This document shows positions 43,788 through 52,397 of a DNA stretch of 64,000 bases, one piece after another. The stretch lies in contig JAWKNW010000002.1 of the NCBI GenBank assembly GCA_041391505.1, positions 310,001 through 374,000 of the forward strand. The letters run 5' to 3'. A program made the position numbers and the translations under genes. How positions within the stretch are numbered: the stretch's first letter is position 1; every line of letters starts with the position of its first letter. The notes beneath the pieces are model-generated. The model saw nothing but the letters and a program-made list of their open reading frames with translations. It was not told where the DNA came from and ran no database searches. The DNA is from Rhodothermales bacterium (GTDB lineage Bacteria; Bacteroidota; Rhodothermia; Rhodothermales; JAHQVL01).

Positions 43788-45017
43788 ATGCTTGATCCCC
43801 GCGCCACCTGTTGCCTCTTCGTCCTCACACTCCTGCTGACCTCGCAGGGCTTCGCCCAGACGCTACCAACGATCTTTCTGGATTGCGACGCCTGCGACGG
43901 CAACTACCTTCGGCGCGAGCTTAATTTCGTCAACCATGTGCGCGACCAGGCCGATGCCGAGATCTACGTCCTGGTGACGTCGCAGCAGACCGCGGCCGGC
44001 GGCCGGTCGTATGTGCTCAATTTTGAAGGCCGCGAGCGTTTCGAGGGGATCGACCAGACGCTGCGCCATACGGCCTCCCAGGCGGAAACCGACGACCAGC
44101 GCCGGGAGGGCCTGGCCCAGGTCATCCGGATGGGCGCCCTGCCGTATCTATCCCAGACGCCGATCGCCGGCCAGTTCCATATCGATTTCGAGCCCGGCAC
44201 GACCGCCGTCGAGATCGAACCCGTCACCGATCCCTGGAACCACTGGGTAATCCGCATCGACGCCGGCGGCGCGGTCGAGGCCGAGGAAAGCCAGAAGGAA
44301 ATCGGCTTCGAGGGCGGCGCCCGCCTCTCGCGCATCACGGAGGCATGGAAGACCATCATCGATTTCGACATGGAAATCCAGCAGGATCGCTTCGAGAGCG
44401 ACGAGGAAACCATCGTCAGCACCTCGCGCGAGTTCGACAGCGACTATACCGCCGTCAAAAGCCTCAACGCGCGATGGTCTACCGGCCTCATCGGCGAGAT
44501 CGGCTCGACCACGTTCAGCAACCTCAAGCTGCAGGCGAGCATCGCGCCGGCCATCGAATACAACCTGTACCCGTGGCTCGAATCCGACCGCCGCGTGCTG
44601 GCCATCGCGTATTTCGCCGGCGTCCAGCACTACACGTATTTCGAGGAAACCCTCTTCGGCCGCTCCTCCGAGACCCTCGGTTTCCACAGCCTCCGCATCC
44701 AGGCCGACTTCGTCCAGCCCTGGGGCGAGATCTTCGCGCAGGTCGAGGCCAACCAGTTCCTCCACGACCTGACCAAAAACAGCATCGAAATCGAGGCGGT
44801 GGCCGACCTCCGCATCACGAGAGGCCTGTCGCTGTTCGTGGGCGTCCAGACCGAGATCATCCACGATCAGCTCTTTCTGTCCGCCGGCGGCGCCACGCTC
44901 GAAGAGGTGCTGCTCCGCCGGCGCCAGCTCGCCACCAACTTCTCGTTCTCGGTCGACGCCGGCCTGCGGTTCACGTTCGGTTCGATCTACAACAACGTCG
45001 TCAACCAGCGGCTCTGA
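43788..45017 (+). CDS. Outer-membrane beta-barrel protein, family unknown
   Basis: A 409-residue protein with a signal peptide ending near QGFA-Q. A first globular part (~25-150) includes FLDCDACDGNYLRRELNFVNHVRDQADAEIY, here quoted as FLDCDACDGNYLRREL and NFVNHVRDQADAEIY. The rest alternates amphipathic strands ending in LRFTFGSIYNNVVNQRL, a barrel-like C-terminus. In related genomes similar proteins are annotated only as hypothetical, and DUF481-like barrels are the closest general resemblance. The CDxCD pair near residue 35 might be a disulfide or metal site. No operon partner is certain; the Big2/DM13 lipoprotein gene follows after 129 bp. Confidence 0.75.
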   Translation: MLDPRATCCLFVLTLLLTSQGFAQTLPTIFLDCDACDGNYLRRELNFVNHVRDQADAEIYVLVTSQQTAAGGRSYVLNFEGRERFEGIDQTLRHTASQAETDDQRREGLAQVIRMGALPYLSQTPIAGQFHIDFEPGTTAVEIEPVTDPWNHWVIRIDAGGAVEAEESQKEIGFEGGARLSRITEAWKTIIDFDMEIQQDRFESDEETIVSTSREFDSDYTAVKSLNARWSTGLIGEIGSTTFSNLKLQASIAPAIEYNLYPWLESDRRVLAIAYFAGVQHYTYFEETLFGRSSETLGFHSLRIQADFVQPWGEIFAQVEANQFLHDLTKNSIEIEAVADLRITRGLSLFVGVQTEIIHDQLFLSAGGATLEEVLLRRRQLATNFSFSVDAGLRFTFGSIYNNVVNQRL

Positions 45018-45146
45018 GGCTGCGGCGGTCCATTCCGCCACCACCAGCCGGCAGTTCTTCCAGGGCCGCGGATGTTATGGTTTTGTGATTCATTGCGGCC
45101 GCGGATGCCGTATGCTTGGCCCATCCGTTTCGCCATCCATCGCCGT

Positions 45147-46094
45147 ATGCCCAGAACATCCCGCCTTCTCAGACGCTGCCTCGCCGGGCTGATCCCGGTC
45201 GGCCTCCTCGCCGGCTGCATCGGCACGGACCTGCTCGACGAGCGGCTGGAATTCGTCGATCCGTACATCGCGCTTACCCCGGTTTCGGAAGCCATCGTGG
45301 TAGGCGACCAAGTCAGGTACGAAGCCGTCTACTTCGACAGCACCGGAACGATGTCGCCGGCGCCCATCGGCTGGTCCGTCTCCGACCCCGACGTGGCGTC
45401 CATCGGCGCAGACGGCGTGGCGACAGGCCTCGGCGCTGGCCAGACGCGCATCGTCGCGACCGCCGGCGGCGTAGCGAGCGCCGAGGCGCTGCTCACCGTC
45501 GTGGGCGACCCGAACGCCGTGGCGCAGGTGCTCGTGACGCCCTCCGACACGAGCGTGACGGTAGGCGGCGGCATCCGGTACACGGCCGTGGTGCTCAATG
45601 TCCTCGACCAGCCGCTCGCCGGCCGCACGGTCGCGTGGCGCACCCGCGACGCCGCCATCGCCGAGATCGACCTCGGCGGCAACGCGCGCACCCTGGGCAC
45701 GGGAGAGACAACGATTGTGGCCACGGTGGACGGCGTCGAGAGCGCGCCGGCGCGCCTGCGGGTTCTCGCTCCGGCCCGGAACGGCTCGTTCCAGGCGCGG
45801 GAAGGCACGAGCTACAACGTGGGCGGCCTCGCCATCCTCGAGCCCAGACCGGAAGGCGGGCTCCAGCTCCGCTTCGGCGACAATTTCGCCAGCAGCAGCG
45901 GTCCGGATCTGTATGTCTACCTCTCCACAAGCAGCGCGGTGACGGCGACGAGCCTGCAGGTGGGCCGGCTCAAGGCCACCGCCGGCACCCAGACGTACGC
46001 CCTCCCGCCCAACATCCGCATTACCGACTACGATTACGTGATCATCCACTGCCTCCCCTTCAACGTGACCTTCGGCTTCGCGCGCCTGATCTGA
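45147..46094 (+). CDS. Lipoprotein with two Big2 Ig-like domains and a DM13 domain
   Basis: A 315-residue lipoprotein (lipobox LLAGC near residue 23). Two Big2-type Ig domains follow: one around 40-120 (IALTPVSEAIVVGD, then VASIGADGVATGLGAGQTRIV) and one around 125-205. The C-terminal domain (~210-315) matches DM13, with FQAREGTSYNVGGLAIL, SSSGPDLYVYLS and YVIIHCLPFNVTFGFA including its conserved Cys. DM13 domains are proposed to take part in electron transfer in envelope proteins; this is not proven. The barrel gene starts 5 bp after the stop, so the two are co-transcribed and may form a surface complex. Confidence 0.85.
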   Translation: MPRTSRLLRRCLAGLIPVGLLAGCIGTDLLDERLEFVDPYIALTPVSEAIVVGDQVRYEAVYFDSTGTMSPAPIGWSVSDPDVASIGADGVATGLGAGQTRIVATAGGVASAEALLTVVGDPNAVAQVLVTPSDTSVTVGGGIRYTAVVLNVLDQPLAGRTVAWRTRDAAIAEIDLGGNARTLGTGETTIVATVDGVESAPARLRVLAPARNGSFQAREGTSYNVGGLAILEPRPEGGLQLRFGDNFASSSGPDLYVYLSTSSAVTATSLQVGRLKATAGTQTYALPPNIRITDYDYVIIHCLPFNVTFGFARLI

Positions 46095-46099
46095 CATCC

Positions 46100-46954
46100 A
46101 TGCCCATGTATCGCATCATCGGTTTCGTCCTCCTCGCCAGCCTCGTGGCGTCCGTGCCGGCGTCCGCCGGCCCGTGGACGCAGCGCAAAGGCCAGGGATT
46201 CTACAAGTTCGGCTTCGGGTTCGTCCGCGCCACCAACTACTTCGAGCCCGACGGCACGCGCATCGCCATCCCCACGCTGTCCGACTACACCTTCAGCCTC
46301 TACGGCGAATACGGCGTGTCGGACCGCCTGACCGCCGTCGCCTACATCCCCTTTCTCCAGCGGCTCACCCTGAATCGACAGATCGGTCGGGAGACGGGCG
46401 CCGTGTTTTTCGACGGCGCCGCCACGACGCGCGTCGCCGATGCCGATGTCGGCATACGCCTGGGGCTTTTTCAGATCGGCAACACGGTGGCCAGCGCCAG
46501 CCTGATGGCCGGCCTGCCGCTGGGGGATCATACCCAGCCGAACGGTCTCTACACGGGCGATGGCGAGTTCAATCAGTACCTCTCCGTCGGGATCGGGCAT
46601 TCGTTTTATCCCGCGCCGGCCTACGTCGCCGTCCAGGCCGGCATGAACAACCGCACGAAAGGCTTTTCGGACGAGTTTCGGTACGATGCCGAAGCGGGGT
46701 ATACGGTGGCCGGACGACTCACGCTGATCGCGAAACTGCGGGGTCTGGAGCCATTGCGCAACGGCGACGCGGCGACGACCGGCGGCACCGGCGGGCTCTA
46801 CGGCAACAACCAGCGGTATCTGGTTTATGCGTTCGAAGCGGCGGTGGCGATCCGGGGCGGCGTGGGCTTTTCGGCGTCGGTGGAAGGGGCCACGAGGGGG
46901 CAAAATATCCTGTCGGCGCCGGCGTATTCAGCGGGGATTTTCCTGCGGCGCTGA
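46100..46954 (+). CDS. Outer-membrane beta-barrel protein
   Basis: A 284-residue protein with a signal peptide ending near VPASA-G. Successive amphipathic strands (QGFYKFGFGFVRATNYFE, YTFSLYGEYGVSDRLTAVAYI, ADADVGIRLGLFQIGN, QYLSVGIGHSFYPA) end in AYSAGIFLRR. The pattern resembles MetA/phenol-pathway-type or transporter-like barrels found in Bacteroidota. Five bases separate it from the DM13 lipoprotein gene. Its last 27 bases overlap the 3' end of the convergent acetyltransferase gene. Confidence 0.78.
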   Translation: MPMYRIIGFVLLASLVASVPASAGPWTQRKGQGFYKFGFGFVRATNYFEPDGTRIAIPTLSDYTFSLYGEYGVSDRLTAVAYIPFLQRLTLNRQIGRETGAVFFDGAATTRVADADVGIRLGLFQIGNTVASASLMAGLPLGDHTQPNGLYTGDGEFNQYLSVGIGHSFYPAPAYVAVQAGMNNRTKGFSDEFRYDAEAGYTVAGRLTLIAKLRGLEPLRNGDAATTGGTGGLYGNNQRYLVYAFEAAVAIRGGVGFSASVEGATRGQNILSAPAYSAGIFLRR

Positions 46955-47521
46955 GTCGGTCTCGGCGTAGCGCGTGATCTTGCGCGCCATCATGAAACCC
47001 AGCACCCGCCAGCCGCGCATCCGCGCGCGCTTCACGTAGCCGGCGCGCTCGATGCCGCGGATCGAGGCCTCGTTGTCCGGGGCGACGAGCACGTAGGCGG
47101 AGGGGCCGATACCCCGCGTCGCGAGGTCCGCCGGTATGCGGCTGATGACATAGGGATAGATGCGGCGGCCGCGGTACGAGGCGTCGGTGGCGCAATCGCC
47201 GATGACCGGGATCTCGGGATCGAAGCCGAACTGGGAGGGCAGAAGCGTATCGAAGGACACCCAGCTCTCGTGCACGAGCCGGCCCTGATCGAAGATGGCG
47301 TAGGCGATCTTGCGCTCGTTCATCCGGGAGGCCAGCGGCGGCGGCGCGCTGCCGGCGAAGACCTTGATCTCGGGCTGTTCCCCAACGGCCGCCACCTCAT
47401 CGAGGGGGTTCGTCGTCTCGTAGAGTAAAAAATCGATAGGCCGAAACAGCAGCAGGCGGAACGCGCTGGCCGGCGTCATCCTGCGCAGACGCCGCAAGCC
47501 TTTCAAAAACGAGGCACTCAT
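46928..47521 (-). CDS. GNAT-family acetyltransferase
   Basis: A 197-residue protein. After a basic N-terminal region (FLKGLRRLRRM) the C-terminal half has the GNAT layout: IPVIGDCATDASYRGRRIYPYV, as the acetyl-CoA pyrophosphate-binding R/QxxGxG-like segment, and APDNEASIRGIERAGYVK. The start ATG overlaps the stop of the deacetylase-like gene by four bases (ATGA), so it is the third gene of a coupled triplet with the FemAB-like protein. Probable role: N- or O-acylation of a surface polysaccharide or lipid-linked sugar. The long open frame upstream of 47521 belongs antisense or out of frame to the deacetylase gene. Confidence 0.78.
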   Translation of the reverse strand: MSASFLKGLRRLRRMTPASAFRLLLFRPIDFLLYETTNPLDEVAAVGEQPEIKVFAGSAPPPLASRMNERKIAYAIFDQGRLVHESWVSFDTLLPSQFGFDPEIPVIGDCATDASYRGRRIYPYVISRIPADLATRGIGPSAYVLVAPDNEASIRGIERAGYVKRARMRGWRVLGFMMARKITRYAETDSAPQENPR

Positions 47522-49239
47522 GATGGGTTCTGTTCCGGTTGCAAAGCCTGGTCTGCAGGCAGGGTGGCCAGAATGACGTCGCCTCTGCGGGAGAGCGTCG
47601 CGCCTTCGAAACGCGGATTGCGGCGGCCGGCGAACGCCAGCCCGCCTCCCTCCGCCGACCAGCCCTCGTCGGTATGGACGAGGCGCGTCCTGGCGAACGC
47701 GTCGAGCGAGGCGCGCAGCGCGTTGAACGGCAGCGCGACGATTTCGCCGATGCGCTGGCGCCGGCCGATCTCGGCGACGGCCTCGGCGAAACGGGGATGG
47801 ATCGCCGGCGCATCGTCCGTGCCCACGAACACGTTGCTGCCGCCATAGGACGGCATCGACCCCACGTAGCAGTGACCGAGCAGCAAGCCGTTCCTGCGGA
47901 CCAGATCTTCGAGGCTCTCCGTCGCGAGCTGGATGGCGAGATGATTCACGAGGACGGTGTCGAATATCCAGTGTGTGGAGGAACGGGTCAAGACGGACTG
48001 CCCCCCGAAATCGTAAAGCGCCATCGGGGACGCATGGTAGCGCCGCAGGGCCTTCCGGTACGCGAGCAACCGGCTCCAGGCTCCCGGGCTGAGCGGATTG
48101 CGCGCCACCGCCTTGTACTGCACGGGGCCGCAGCCATTCTTGACCGGAATCGTGGCCAGATAGGCCAGCTGCGCCGGCCCCTTCCGTTCCTTGCGCGACG
48201 CCAGCGCCATCGCGTCCCGGTAGGCGTCGCCGGGAGGCCGAACCGCCCAGATGTCCAGGTTCGTCGATGGGTTCTCCCACGTGTCGCTGTAGGACCAGTA
48301 GTTGACGACGCCGGCCTCGCTCAACAGCGCCACCAGGTCTTCCCCCCCGGGAAGCCGGCCCGTGCGCGAGAGCAGGTAATCCCCCACGCTATGGTCGATC
48401 CAGGTGACCGCGTCGTAAGCACGCATCACGTCGATGCGGGCGCGGCATGCCTCGATGGGCGGCGGCCGGCGGGAAGGCGAAAACGAATGATAGGCGATCT
48501 CGGTCCCCTGCGCATGGAGCCGGTCGATCTGCCGGCGATACGCCGGGTCGTCGAGCCCTAGACCGTACGGATGGTCGCCGGGATCGCTCGCCGGGAAAAC
48601 CGTCTTGGTCAGCCGGAATCCATGCGGCTCGAAGAGGTCGGCCAGGAGCCGCATCTTTTCGGCGCTGTCCCAGTCGGCATGATCGGTCAGGCAGATGGCC
48701 GCGAGCGCGCCGTTGGGATAGGGTTCGACCCAGACGCAGTCTTCCACCTCGGGGATGGCATGGATCCGCACCTCGAGGTCGAGCGAGCCGGCGTGCGTCG
48801 CCAGCTTCTCCATCCCCCAGAAATGCAGCCCGGCGCCCCGTTTGTCGAGCGCCACGCAGACGGCTTCGACGCCGCCGGACACGGGGCGGAACTGCATCTG
48901 CGGGCAGCGCGGCAGGTCGACCTGCCAGGTAGCGCCCTCGCGCACGACGACCAGAAAACAGCCCACCGGAAACGGCGGGACGACGGCGTCGTGCAGCTGC
49001 GACAGCGTCCGCTCGGCCGTCAGGCTGAACGCCCGGTCGCAGGGGATGAACACCGTGAGGTCCACCCGCTCGAGGGCGGCATCCGACGTGTCGAGCAGGA
49101 ACCGGTACTGCTGGGTGCGGAGCGACAGCGGGGCCACGTCGACAGCGACGTCGACGGCGGCGGAGCCCTCCGGGCGCGTGATCGTCGCCCGGACCTCCGG
49201 CCGGGGCGCGGCGCTGAAGGGTGCGTTGCGGTGTTCCAT
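47518..49239 (-). CDS. Polysaccharide deacetylase-like protein
   Basis: A 573-residue protein without obvious signal peptide. Residues ~150-450 suggest a divergent NodB/CE4 barrel: LAAICLTDHADWDSAEKMR, where the TDHAD replaces the usual TFDDG; LFEPHGFRLTKTVFP; GTEIAYHSFSPSRRP; and GVVNYWSYSDTW. The canonical HxxxH zinc motif is not intact, so activity is uncertain. The start at 49239 lies four bases after the FemAB-like stop, and an upstream open extension (to 49620) is antisense-like low-complexity sequence. Context suggests modification of exopolysaccharide or lipid-linked glycan. Confidence 0.72.
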   Translation of the reverse strand: MEHRNAPFSAAPRPEVRATITRPEGSAAVDVAVDVAPLSLRTQQYRFLLDTSDAALERVDLTVFIPCDRAFSLTAERTLSQLHDAVVPPFPVGCFLVVVREGATWQVDLPRCPQMQFRPVSGGVEAVCVALDKRGAGLHFWGMEKLATHAGSLDLEVRIHAIPEVEDCVWVEPYPNGALAAICLTDHADWDSAEKMRLLADLFEPHGFRLTKTVFPASDPGDHPYGLGLDDPAYRRQIDRLHAQGTEIAYHSFSPSRRPPPIEACRARIDVMRAYDAVTWIDHSVGDYLLSRTGRLPGGEDLVALLSEAGVVNYWSYSDTWENPSTNLDIWAVRPPGDAYRDAMALASRKERKGPAQLAYLATIPVKNGCGPVQYKAVARNPLSPGAWSRLLAYRKALRRYHASPMALYDFGGQSVLTRSSTHWIFDTVLVNHLAIQLATESLEDLVRRNGLLLGHCYVGSMPSYGGSNVFVGTDDAPAIHPRFAEAVAEIGRRQRIGEIVALPFNALRASLDAFARTRLVHTDEGWSAEGGGLAFAGRRNPRFEGATLSRRGDVILATLPADQALQPEQNPS

Positions 49240-49243
49240 CGGC

Positions 49244-50341
49244 TCAGGCGGTCTGCCGCCCGAGCAGCCGCGAGGCGACGCGGGCGACGGACGATTTGTG
49301 ACGTTGGAGGAACGGATAGACGCGCGAGAACACGGCAAACCGCACCGGCGAGAGGACGACATAGTCGGGCTCGACGAACGGGACGTGCGTCGGGGAAAAA
49401 CCCAGTTTGAACCGCATGACGCCCGGGCTGCCGCCCGAGGTGAAGTCGTACCCGCGCAACCCCATCGCGTGGGCGCGCTGGATGGCGTTCCAGTGCAGAA
49501 AGTGGCCGACCTTGTAATCCGGCTCGGTGCGCACGGTGCCACCCATGATATAGCTGTAGCGCCGGCCGGCGACCACGCCGTAATGCGTGCCCAGCGGCTC
49601 CCCCTCCCGGGTGGCCACAAGCACCACGGCCTCGCCCTTGTTCACCTGCTCGACGAGCGTCGTGCCGAACTGCTCCCACGTCCGCGTGCTGTAGCCCTGT
49701 TCGACGCCGTTTTGCTCGATCAGCGCGTAGGCTGCCTGCAACTCCGCCTCGGTGCGGGCTTCCGAGAGGACGAGTCCGCTCTTTTCCGCCTTCCGGATGT
49801 TGCGGCGGGTGCCGCTGTTGAACTGTTCGAAGAGGGCATCCTGCCAGCCGTCGCCGGCCGGGAGGGTGTCGAAGGGGATCCAGAGGAGCTGGTTCGGGGC
49901 GGAAACGAGGTTGAACGGGAAGCCGGCGCGCGGCAGCATGCCGGAGGGCCGCTCGATCCGTTCCAGCAGGGCCGGATCCGCATGGGCATCGGCGTGCGGG
50001 TACTTGATCTGAAGCAAAAAGGCGCCTTCTTCCCGCGCATACCGCAGCGCCTCGTCGAGCAGCGGCGCCACCGCGTCTTCGCGGTCGCTATCCACCGTGG
50101 GCCCCATCGGCACCGACATCAGCGTAAACGGCGGCCGGCCAAACCGGAGCATGCCGATGCCGCCGGCGATGCGCCCGCTCGCGGCGTCCCGCTCGGCGAT
50201 GATGTGCGCGTCGAAGCCGTACCGGCTGAAGCTCTTCAGCCAGGAAGACAGCTGGAGATAATGCCCGCGGGGCGACTCCATCTGGAATCGATCCCACTCC
50301 GCGAGGGCTTCGGCGTCGTCGATGATGTGCGTAATCGCCAT
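49244..50341 (-). CDS. FemAB-like GNAT-fold acyl/peptidyltransferase
   Basis: A 365-residue protein of the FemAB type. Duplicated GNAT domains are indicated by YLQLSSWLKSFSRYGFDAHI near the start, then IKYPHADAHADPALLERI, FEQFNSGTRRNIRKAEKSG (the family's 'R.nIRkA.k.G' block near 190) and HFLHWNAIQRAHAMGLRGYD followed by GVMRFKLGFSP. Homologues add amino acids to peptidoglycan or sit in exopolysaccharide clusters (PEP-CTERM/XrtA-associated FemAB). First gene of a coupled triplet with the deacetylase-like and GNAT genes. The upstream in-frame codons to 50482 lack conservation. Confidence 0.82.
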   Translation of the reverse strand: MAITHIIDDAEALAEWDRFQMESPRGHYLQLSSWLKSFSRYGFDAHIIAERDAASGRIAGGIGMLRFGRPPFTLMSVPMGPTVDSDREDAVAPLLDEALRYAREEGAFLLQIKYPHADAHADPALLERIERPSGMLPRAGFPFNLVSAPNQLLWIPFDTLPAGDGWQDALFEQFNSGTRRNIRKAEKSGLVLSEARTEAELQAAYALIEQNGVEQGYSTRTWEQFGTTLVEQVNKGEAVVLVATREGEPLGTHYGVVAGRRYSYIMGGTVRTEPDYKVGHFLHWNAIQRAHAMGLRGYDFTSGGSPGVMRFKLGFSPTHVPFVEPDYVVLSPVRFAVFSRVYPFLQRHKSSVARVASRLLGRQTA

Positions 50342-50794
50342 GAACGGGTAGACTGGATGTAGGCGGCGGTTCGCCGCCGAACGAGGCCTGCAAACGGCGC
50401 GCTCCGCGCACGACGTCAGGCAAAAACATCTGGCATCCGGCGTCGCCGTGCAAGCCGGCACGCGGCAGAAAAGAACGACCACGAAGGGCGAACAACCGGA
50501 TGAGAATGCGGCATGGATATGCGAGCGCCGCCTCTAAACGCGTGACGATCCATCATGATTCCCGATGCTTGGGCGCATGGGCGGGCGTCGCCTCCCCTTC
50601 GTAGCAGCAATTGTGCCCGAACCGGGTCGCCGGCGCGCCGGATATTCCCCGCGACACGCGCATTGAAACGAAAGACGCATAGCTCCGTCGCTCATCCGCG
50701 CACGCGAAGCACGTCCGTCGTACGTATCTTGCGTTCCGATAGCGCCCTGAGCGCCCCCTTTTCCGCGCCCTTCAGCCACAGGCCACCGCACGTT
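50342..50794. other. Divergent intergenic region, FemAB-like and class V PLP genes
   Basis: No gene is supported in 453 bp. A small hairpin (GGCGGCGGTTCGCCGCC-like, near 50361) lies by the FemAB start. TATCTTGC at 50725-50732 resembles the Bacteroidota -7 element (TAnnTTTG) and is suitably placed about 60 bases before the class V gene; no clear -33 partner was seen. Confidence 0.35.
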
Positions 50795-52324
50795 ATGCCG
50801 CATTCTGCATCGCAAACCCTGGAAGCGCCCCGAACCGCCTCGTCGCTGGAGGCGCACTTCGAGCCCTTCCGCCAGGGCATCGTCGGCTACGACGCCCGGT
50901 TCGAGTCGGCCTACGGCAACCAGCCGCTCGTGTATGCGGACTGGATCGCCAGCGGACGGCTCTACCAGCCCATCGAGGACCGCATGACGGCCCTGTTCGG
51001 CCCGATGGTCGGCAATACCCATACGGAAGCGAGCGTCACGGGAACGACGATGACCCGCGCCTACCATGAGGCGCAGCGCCTCATCAAGGCCCATGTCCAC
51101 GCCGGCCCGGACGATGCGATCATCATGGTGGGGTCGGGCATGACCGGCGCCATCAGCAAGTTCCAGCGCATCCTCGGCCTTCGCGTGCCGGACCTCATGC
51201 AGTCGCGCATCCGCCTCGCGCCCGCCGAACGCCCCGTCGTCTTCGTTACGCACATGGAGCATCACTCGAACCACACGTCCTGGCTCGAGTCCCTGGCCGA
51301 CGTGGTGGTGATGCCGGCCCGGGAGGACGGGCTCGTCAACCCCGACTCGCTGCGCCACATCATCCGCGACTATGCCGATCGTCCGCTCCTGATCGGCTCG
51401 TTCACCGCCTGCTCGAACGTCACGGGCATCACGACGCCGTACCACGAACTCGCGCGCATCATGCACGAGCACAACGGGTACTGTTTCGTGGACTTCGCCG
51501 CCTCGGCGCCCTATGTCGATATCGACATGCACCCGGCCGACCCGATGGAGCAGCTCGACGCGGTGTTTTTTTCGCCGCACAAATTTCTCGGCGGCCCCGG
51601 CACGCCCGGCGTGCTGATCTTCAACAAGCGCCTGTATCACAACCGCGTTCCGGACCAGCCCGGCGGCGGCACGGTCAACTGGACCAACCCCTGGGGCGTC
51701 CACAGCTTTATCGACGACATCGAGGCCCGCGAGGACGGCGGCACGCCGGCGTTTCTGCAGACCATACGCGCCGCGCTCGCCATCCGGCTGAAGGAGGCGA
51801 TGGGCACGGCGGCGATGCGCGCCCGTGAGGAGGAACTGCTGGAAACCACCTTCCGCCGGCTCCGCGAGATTCCCGGCCTGCATATCCTCGCCGATGCGCA
51901 CATACACCGCCTCGGCGTCGTCTCGTTCTACGTCGAAGGCATCCACTACAACCTCATCGTCCGCCTGCTCAACGACCGGTTCGGGATCCAGGTCCGCGGA
52001 GGCTGCTCCTGCGCCGGCACCTACGGCCACTACCTGCTGCACCTCGACGAGGACACGTCCAACGCCATCCTCGACCAGATCCTCAACCACCACGACCTGT
52101 CCGCCAAACCCGGCTGGGTGCGCCTCTCGCTGCATCCCACCCTGACCGACGCCCAGCTCGTCTACATCCTCGACGCCATCGAAACGATCGTGATGCGGAT
52201 CGACGAATGGAAGGGCGACTACACGTACGTCTGCTCCCGGAACGAATTCCTCCACAAGGACGACCGCTACGACGCCGACGAGGTGGCGGGATGGTTTTCG
52301 ATGGGGACCGGTCGATCGTCGTAA
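50795..52324 (+). CDS. Class V PLP-dependent aminotransferase / cysteine desulfurase-like protein
   Basis: A 509-residue class V PLP enzyme. VYADWIASGRLYQPIEDRM opens the catalytic part. VTHMEHHSNHTSW (substrate and PLP region) and CFVDFAASAPYVDIDMHP follow, with the PLP aspartate, and the Schiff-base lysine in FFSPHKFLGGPGTPG. RGGCSCAGTYGHYLL in the C-terminal domain contains a Cys pair in the region where cysteine desulfurases carry the active cysteine. Longer than SufS/IscS (about 400 residues) because of an extended C-terminus. Substrate unknown; related bacterial proteins are annotated as selenocysteine lyase/cysteine desulfurase-like. It is monocistronic, ending at a strong terminator. 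Confidence 0.85.
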   Translation: MPHSASQTLEAPRTASSLEAHFEPFRQGIVGYDARFESAYGNQPLVYADWIASGRLYQPIEDRMTALFGPMVGNTHTEASVTGTTMTRAYHEAQRLIKAHVHAGPDDAIIMVGSGMTGAISKFQRILGLRVPDLMQSRIRLAPAERPVVFVTHMEHHSNHTSWLESLADVVVMPAREDGLVNPDSLRHIIRDYADRPLLIGSFTACSNVTGITTPYHELARIMHEHNGYCFVDFAASAPYVDIDMHPADPMEQLDAVFFSPHKFLGGPGTPGVLIFNKRLYHNRVPDQPGGGTVNWTNPWGVHSFIDDIEAREDGGTPAFLQTIRAALAIRLKEAMGTAAMRAREEELLETTFRRLREIPGLHILADAHIHRLGVVSFYVEGIHYNLIVRLLNDRFGIQVRGGCSCAGTYGHYLLHLDEDTSNAILDQILNHHDLSAKPGWVRLSLHPTLTDAQLVYILDAIETIVMRIDEWKGDYTYVCSRNEFLHKDDRYDADEVAGWFSMGTGRSS

Positions 52325-52332
52325 TCCATAAA

Positions 52333-52376
52333 AAATGGGGTTCTGCCGGACGCGAGTGACCGGCAGAACCCCATTT
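52333..52376. terminator. Bidirectional hairpin terminator
   Basis: A perfect 17-bp stem (AAATGGGGTTCTGCCGG, 52333-52349, and its complement, 52360-52376) with a 10-base loop. It lies between the convergent class V PLP gene and the UDP-sugar dehydrogenase gene. An A run precedes it (T run on the minus strand), so it should end the long polysaccharide operon as well. Confidence 0.88.
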
Positions 52377-52397
52377 CACGTTCCACGACGGCCCGTC

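Noticed and set aside
47522..48280. N-terminal extension of the GNAT acetyltransferase frame
   Set aside because: Overlaps the deacetylase-like gene out of frame. The ATG at 47521 forms a normal ATGA coupling.
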